Positions 5,707-9,113 of a stretch of DNA of 9,113 nucleotides are shown here, one piece after another. The position numbers and the translations under genes are program-made. Where the stretch lies: assembly GCA_002085285.1 (NCBI GenBank), contig NATK01000154.1, forward strand, positions 1 to 9,113. The letters run 5' to 3'. Numbering within the stretch: the first letter of the stretch is position 1; every line of letters starts with the position of its first letter. The DNA is from Candidatus Latescibacteria bacterium 4484_7 (lineage in GTDB: Bacteria > Krumholzibacteriota > Krumholzibacteriia > Krumholzibacteriales > Krumholzibacteriaceae). The notes under the pieces were generated by a model that was given only the letters and a program-made list of their open reading frames with translations, did no database searches and was not told the origin of the DNA.

Positions 5707-5980
5707 TCTTGGTAGAGGCGGTGGCAGAGGAATGGGTAGAGGAGCCGGCGCAGGAAGAGGACTCGGCAGGGGCGCAGGAGACGGTTCGGGCGCCGGCAGA
5801 GGCGCAGGCACAGGAAGGGGTGCTGGGACTGGAAATGGCACTGGTGCCGGTAGAAACGTGGCTGTCATCGGTACCTGTGTATGTCCCCAGTGCGGCGCCA
5901 CTGCTCCTCGCAGATGGGGCGTGCCGTGCAGTGAGAACGTATGTCCAAATTGCGGCGTGCCTATGGTCAAAAAGGACTGA
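5693..5980 (+). CDS. Downstream fragment: Gly/Arg-rich zinc-ribbon protein
   Basis: This is the open remainder of the interrupted gene, 95 residues from ATG 5693 (MTGRGLGRGG). There is a Gly/Arg/Ala low-complexity region to about residue 54, then a zinc ribbon at 58-95 with C62, C64, C67, C79, C84 and C87, including CPQCG and CPNCG. The two knuckles would bind zinc or possibly iron. Its ATG is internal to the ancestral gene and has no good ribosome site, only GAGG buried in a hairpin stem. Translation would therefore depend on restart after the stop at 5664, and I regard this as a fragment rather than a normal gene. Confidence 0.5.
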   Translation: MTGRGLGRGGGRGMGRGAGAGRGLGRGAGDGSGAGRGAGTGRGAGTGNGTGAGRNVAVIGTCVCPQCGATAPRRWGVPCSENVCPNCGVPMVKKD

Positions 5981-6156
5981 CCGAATCAAATGAGTTTTAT
6001 GGGGTAAGCCGCCGAAAGATCATAAAATGTGTCATACCCGATTTCTACGAATAGGCTCAAATCCTTTGCTTTGTGAGCAGGGGTGTAATATTATTATCAT
6101 ATAAATGTTGATATAGAGATTCAATACAGAGAACCAGCGAAAGGAAACCATAAGAA

Positions 6157-7167
6157 TTGAAGCTGGCGATAGCGAGTGGGAAAGGGGGCACGGGGAAGAC
6201 TACGTTCGCCGTGAACATTGCGTATGTTTCGGCGATGCGGGGTGAAAGAACGAGGTACATCGACTGCGATGTAGAGGAACCCAACGGTCACATATTTCTA
6301 CAGCCGCATATAACGGATTCGGTTCCCGTAGCTATTCCGATTCCCGAAGTCGATGAGGCACTCTGTACCTCTTGCGGTGAGTGCAAGAGGATATGTCAGT
6401 ACAGTGCGATCACGATGATACTGGACAAGGTGATCGTTTTCCCCGAGTTGTGTCACGGCTGCGGAGGATGCGCCCTCGTATGTCCCACGAATGCGATTAG
6501 TGAAGTGCCGAGGGAGATGGGTGTCATAGAAAAGGGCATTATTCACCTTGCAGGCTCCGATGGAGCTTCGAGCGCTCAATCAGCGAGTGGCGATGCGATA
6601 GATGATTCCAATCCAGTGCAAGAGCAAACAGAGACCATGCCAGTGGTCGATTTGCAGGCCGGAACCGAAAAGGTGTTTTTCGATTTTGTTCAGGGCAAAA
6701 TGAACATAAAAGAATCTCTCGCCGTACCCATCATAAGAAAGGCAAAGGAGTATGTCCTCGACGAAGGAGTTTCCATCGTGGATGCACCCCCCGGGACGTC
6801 GTGCCCGGTGATCGAATCGGTGAGAGGAGCCGATTTTCTCATTCTGGTTACGGAGCCCACTCCGTTCGGCTTCAACGATCTCAAGCTCGCCGTAGAGACG
6901 CTCGAGCAGCTCGATATACCGATGGGAATTGTAATCAATCGCTACGGCATGGGGAACGAAGAGGTCGAGAAGTTCTGCAGCGAAAGAGGGCTTCCGATCC
7001 TCGGTAGGTTCCCGTTCGAAAGAAGGATAGCCGAAGTATATTCAAGGGGTGAGATACTGTCGAGAGAGTTGCCGGATTACAGAGAGATGATAGAATCGCT
7101 TCTCGATGATGTCATTGCCATGCTTTCGAGGCAGCCAAGCGGAGGCAAAAGAGGGGTAGGAGATTGA
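6157..7167 (+). CDS. MinD/ParA-type P-loop ATPase with inserted 2x[4Fe-4S] ferredoxin domain
   Basis: This 336-residue soluble ATPase has a deviant Walker A, GKGGTGKT, at 8-15 and a switch region with DCDVEEPNGH (36-45). A ferredoxin domain is inserted in the ATPase, with C70/C73/C76/C80 and C99/C102/C105/C109 as ligands for two 4Fe-4S clusters. The Walker B-like IVDAPPGTSC is at 207-216, and VTEPT is at 231-235. The family occurs as tandem pairs in anaerobes and belongs to the orp complex of Desulfovibrio. A Ser/Ala/Asp/Gln-rich insertion of about 30-40 residues (132-170) between the ferredoxin and the next strand is unusual for the family as I know it. The start is TTG 6157, directly after an in-frame TAA (6151) and just before the P-loop, so it is the only possible one; AAAGGAA at 6140-6146 is the likely ribosome site. 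The 176-base gap upstream has an AT-rich patch (about 6085-6118) but no promoter I can defend. It overlaps the next gene by four bases. Confidence 0.92.
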   Translation: MKLAIASGKGGTGKTTFAVNIAYVSAMRGERTRYIDCDVEEPNGHIFLQPHITDSVPVAIPIPEVDEALCTSCGECKRICQYSAITMILDKVIVFPELCHGCGGCALVCPTNAISEVPREMGVIEKGIIHLAGSDGASSAQSASGDAIDDSNPVQEQTETMPVVDLQAGTEKVFFDFVQGKMNIKESLAVPIIRKAKEYVLDEGVSIVDAPPGTSCPVIESVRGADFLILVTEPTPFGFNDLKLAVETLEQLDIPMGIVINRYGMGNEEVEKFCSERGLPILGRFPFERRIAEVYSRGEILSRELPDYREMIESLLDDVIAMLSRQPSGGKRGVGD

Positions 7168-8135
7168 AAGAGTTCGTTGTTATAAGCGGAAAAGGCGGAA
7201 CGGGAAAGACGAGCATCGCTGCTTCTTTTGTTGCCCTGTCAGGCCACGTAGTCATGGCGGACTGTGATGTTGATGCAGCAGATCTGCATATACTTCTCTC
7301 GCCGAAGATAAAGCACAAGGAGACCTTTATCGGAGGCGGCCTTGCTACAATCGACCCGGACCTGTGCACCGGATGCGGTGATTGCGAAAAGCTCTGTCGC
7401 TTCGATGCAATCTCGCCGATGAAGGTTGCGGTTGACGGGAAGGGAGCTATCGACAGCGGGGTGGGCACTGGCGGCAGCGCAGGCGGCGGAGAAGGCATTG
7501 CCCGGAAAGAGGAAAAACTTATATATTTTGTAGATAAATTTGCTTGTGATGGATGCGGAGTTTGTGCATATTTCTGTCCTGCAAATGCAATAGCATTCGA
7601 AGAGCAGGAGAATGGCGAGTGGTATATTTCCGAGACGCGATTCGGCCCTATGGTTCACGCAAAACTCCACGCAGGCGCCGAAAACTCGGGAAAGCTCGTT
7701 ACAATAGTAAAGAATGAGGCGAGAAAGGTCGCCGATGTCGAGGACATAGGGATGGTTATCGTCGACGGGTCGCCTGGGATAGGATGCCCGGTCATCTCGT
7801 CCGTGACCGGTGCAGATCTCGTACTCGTTGTGACCGAACCTACGAAGTCGGGAGTGCATGATCTGGAAAGGGTCCTCGAACTGACGCGCTTCTTCAACGT
7901 GAAGACAATGGTTACAGTGAACCGATTCGATATAAACGAAGAGATTACGGAGAGGATCGAGGAGAAGGCCCGTGAGAATGGTGCTGTGCTCGCAGGTAGG
8001 ATTCATTACGATCCCGCCGTCGTGGAGGCTCAGATCGAGAAGAAGACAGTGGTTGAATATTCAGACGGAACAGCATCGCAGGATATAAAAGGTATCTGGG
8101 ATTTTGTTAAGTACCAGATGGAAGAGGAGGAGTAA
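7164..8135 (+). CDS. Second MinD/ParA-type ATPase with 2x[4Fe-4S] ferredoxin domain
   Basis: This 323-residue paralogue of the preceding protein has Walker A GKGGTGKT at 9-16, the DCDVDAADLH switch at 33-42, ferredoxin motifs C68/C71/C74/C78 and C128/C131/C134/C138, Walker B-like IVDGSPGIGC (199-208) and VVTEPT (222-227). The two proteins probably work as a pair, coupling ATP hydrolysis to electron transfer or to cofactor loading. A Gly-rich insertion (about 95-113) separates the two cluster motifs, a different place from the insertion in the first paralogue. The start TTG 7164 overlaps the TGA of the upstream gene (TTGA), with GAGGGG at 7151-7156 as ribosome site, so translation is coupled. 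The bases encoding residues about 118-146 are noticeably more AT-rich than the rest of the gene. It shares one base with mrp (TAATG). Confidence 0.92.
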   Translation: MKEFVVISGKGGTGKTSIAASFVALSGHVVMADCDVDAADLHILLSPKIKHKETFIGGGLATIDPDLCTGCGDCEKLCRFDAISPMKVAVDGKGAIDSGVGTGGSAGGGEGIARKEEKLIYFVDKFACDGCGVCAYFCPANAIAFEEQENGEWYISETRFGPMVHAKLHAGAENSGKLVTIVKNEARKVADVEDIGMVIVDGSPGIGCPVISSVTGADLVLVVTEPTKSGVHDLERVLELTRFFNVKTMVTVNRFDINEEITERIEEKARENGAVLAGRIHYDPAVVEAQIEKKTVVEYSDGTASQDIKGIWDFVKYQMEEEE

Positions 8136-8986
8136 TGGCAGGCAAAGATGATAACAAGAATGTCCTCGAGAGGATGAAGAGCATAAAGAACAAAATTCTG
8201 GTTCTCTCGGGCAAGGGCGGCGTCGGCAAAAGCACGGTTGCCACGAACATCGCGGTAGCGCTGGCCTTAGCCGGCAAGAAGGTCGGGCTTCTCGACATAG
8301 ACGTCCACGGGCCGAGCATCCCGAAGATGCTCGGTGTCGAGGGGATGCAGGTCACCGGCACCGATCATTCGATCTATCCGTTCGAGATAGACAATCTCAA
8401 GGTAATGTCGATAGGGTTTCTCTTGAAGAGCAGCGACGATGCGGTGATATGGAGAGGCCCCATGAAGTACAATGTGATAAAGCAGTTCCTGGGCGACGTC
8501 GAGTGGGGCGAGCTCGATTATCTCGTGGTTGATTCGCCTCCGGGCACGGGTGACGAACCACTTACGATCGCTCAGCTCATACCAGAGACGAACGGTGCGA
8601 TCATCGTGACGACTCCTCAGGATGTTGCGCTGCTGGATGTCAGGAAATGCGTTACGTTTTGCCGTCAGCTTTCGCTGCCCGTTCTCGGTGTCGTGGAGAA
8701 TATGAGCGGTTTCGTTTGTCCCCACTGTGGTAAGAGGACCGATATATTCAAATCGGGAGGCGGGGAAAAAATGGCAGCCGATATGGGCATTCCTTTCCTC
8801 GGGAGAGTGCCTGTCGATCCGACGATCGTGGATTCCGGTGACGAGGGTAAGCCGGTCATCATGGCCCATCCGGAGAAAGAATCGGCCAAGGTGTTTGCGC
8901 AGTTAACGGCGCCGATTCTCGAGGTTGATAGGGCAGATTCCGTCAAAGCCGCTTCGAATGAAGAGGCCAAGGAAAAGAGCGAATAG
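8135..8986 (+). CDS. mrp: Mrp/ApbC/NBP35-family Fe-S cluster carrier ATPase
   Basis: This 283-residue P-loop ATPase carries and transfers Fe-S clusters in the cytosol as a homodimer. It has the deviant Walker A GKGGVGKS (26-33), the family signature DIDVHGPSIPKMLG (54-67), VVDSPPGTGDEP (131-142), and the CPHC pair C195/C198 that bridges a 4Fe-4S cluster between subunits. It lacks the N-terminal MIP18-like domain of longer Mrp proteins and the four-cysteine N-terminal ferredoxin motif of eukaryotic Nbp35, so it is the compact form. The last 15 residues are a charged tail. The ATG overlaps the upstream stop (TAATG), with AGGAGG inside the end of the upstream gene, so it is co-translated with the MinD-type pair. 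In the orp system an Mrp-type ATPase is part of the complex; here it may load a cluster onto the NifX-like or MinD-like partners. Confidence 0.95.
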   Translation: MAGKDDNKNVLERMKSIKNKILVLSGKGGVGKSTVATNIAVALALAGKKVGLLDIDVHGPSIPKMLGVEGMQVTGTDHSIYPFEIDNLKVMSIGFLLKSSDDAVIWRGPMKYNVIKQFLGDVEWGELDYLVVDSPPGTGDEPLTIAQLIPETNGAIIVTTPQDVALLDVRKCVTFCRQLSLPVLGVVENMSGFVCPHCGKRTDIFKSGGGEKMAADMGIPFLGRVPVDPTIVDSGDEGKPVIMAHPEKESAKVFAQLTAPILEVDRADSVKAASNEEAKEKSE

Positions 8987-9097
8987 GTTTCAATGCTCGC
9001 AATGCCGAGGCGTAAAACACGGTCGTTCGAGCGAAGCTCAGGCTGAAATAGAGATCGCCATTTTTCGCAAGAGATTTGTTTTTTGAAAGGAGCCGGG

Positions 9098-9113
9098 ATG
9101 GAGGATATCAGGA
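9098..9113 (+). CDS. Start of an unidentified gene (3' partial)
   Basis: AAAGGAG at 9086-9092 lies five bases before ATG 9098, and the frame reads MEDIR to the window edge. The good ribosome site and the same orientation, 111 bases after mrp, suggest it continues the operon. Five residues do not allow identification. The spacer at 8987-9097 has a small GAGC-GAA-GCTC hairpin (9029-9039) but no terminator. Confidence 0.5.

Larger units (their letters stand above)
5599..5980 (+). pseudogene. DUF5320-box / zinc-ribbon protein gene interrupted by a frameshifting 52-bp duplication
   Basis: A strong ribosome site AAGGAGGG (5586-5593) precedes ATG 5599. The frame reads MPRGDGTGPLGRGPMTGRG and then AW and a TGA at 5662-5664, after 21 residues. 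The cause is a perfect 52-bp tandem duplication, which is not a multiple of three. Deleting one copy gives one open frame of 330 bases (109 residues) that runs through a Gly/Arg-rich middle (GRG, GAG and GTG repeats) to a C-terminal zinc ribbon with six cysteines (CxCPQC, then C and CPNC). The N-terminal box matches the DUF5320-like neighbour at 5141, so the two are paralogues or share a module. In the present state only a 21-residue peptide and a fragment restarting at ATG 5693 could be made. It could be a true pseudogene, a reversible on/off switch by slippage, or an assembly error; the intact ribosome site and intact downstream frame favour a very recent change. Confidence 0.8.

Noticed and set aside
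5452..5970. 172-residue minus-strand frame rich in Pro and Ala
   Set aside because: It is the antisense of Gly/Arg-rich coding sequence, which automatically gives long Pro/Ala frames.
6002..6040. GGGTA...TACCC inverted repeat and possible riboswitch before the MinD-type genes
   Set aside because: Arms of five bases with a long loop; I could not match the region to any known riboswitch core.
1..9113. CRISPR arrays, tRNA, rRNA, insertion sequences or toxin-antitoxin genes
   Set aside because: No spaced repeat series, no tRNA-like cloverleaf sequence, no transposase-like protein and no terminal inverted repeats were seen; the only repeats are the two tandem duplications and a doubled ten-mer.

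Overview
The window looks like chromosomal DNA of an anaerobic, RpoN-using, probably Gram-negative bacterium. It is moderately GC-rich and uses AGA/AGG and ATA codons freely. Every convincing gene is on the + strand. The gene content (ferritin-like diiron protein, long double-domain SppA, sigma-54 activator with a Cys-bearing PAS domain, NifX/orange-protein-like proteins, ferredoxin-containing MinD-type ATPases, Mrp) points to a strict anaerobe, as in sulfate reducers and many uncultured lineages. I cannot assign a phylum from sequence alone.

Layout. Positions 3-473: a rubrerythrin/ferritin-like protein cut by the left edge. 592-2328: SppA, with both catalytic residues present. 2345-2527: a small reading frame made almost entirely of a 70-bp perfect repeat in two copies, overlapping the next gene. 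2502-3860: a PAS / AAA+ / Fis-HTH sigma-54 activator. 3861-4238: the longest gene-free stretch, holding two TTGC/GCAA-type dyads and a near-consensus -24/-12 promoter. 4239-5009: two tandem NifX-like proteins. 5141-5980: two Gly/Arg-rich proteins sharing an N-terminal box (DUF5320-like), the second broken by a perfect 52-bp tandem duplication. 6157-8986: two MinD-type ATPases, each with two 4Fe-4S motifs, then Mrp, in overlapping reading frames. 9098 to the edge: the start of another gene.

How the parts fit. The set from the activator to Mrp closely resembles the orange protein (orp) system of Desulfovibrio. There, the sigma-54 activator OrpR (redox sensing through an Fe-S cluster in its PAS domain) switches on genes for an orange protein (a NifX-like fold carrying a Mo-Cu cluster), two Fe-S MinD-type ATPases and an Mrp-type ATPase. 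Here the genes are co-directional behind one sigma-54 promoter rather than in two divergent operons, and Gly/Arg-rich DUF5320/zinc-ribbon proteins are inserted. The inferred logic is that the activator at 2502 binds the dyads at 4011-4059, loops to the promoter at 4159 and turns on the cluster. The cluster would make a metal or Fe-S cofactor or complex of still unclear purpose.

The most unusual features are two perfect short tandem duplications. One (70 bp, 75-bp period) keeps the frame of the leader ORF of the regulator. The other (52 bp) breaks a DUF5320/zinc-ribbon gene, and removing one copy restores an uninterrupted 109-residue frame.
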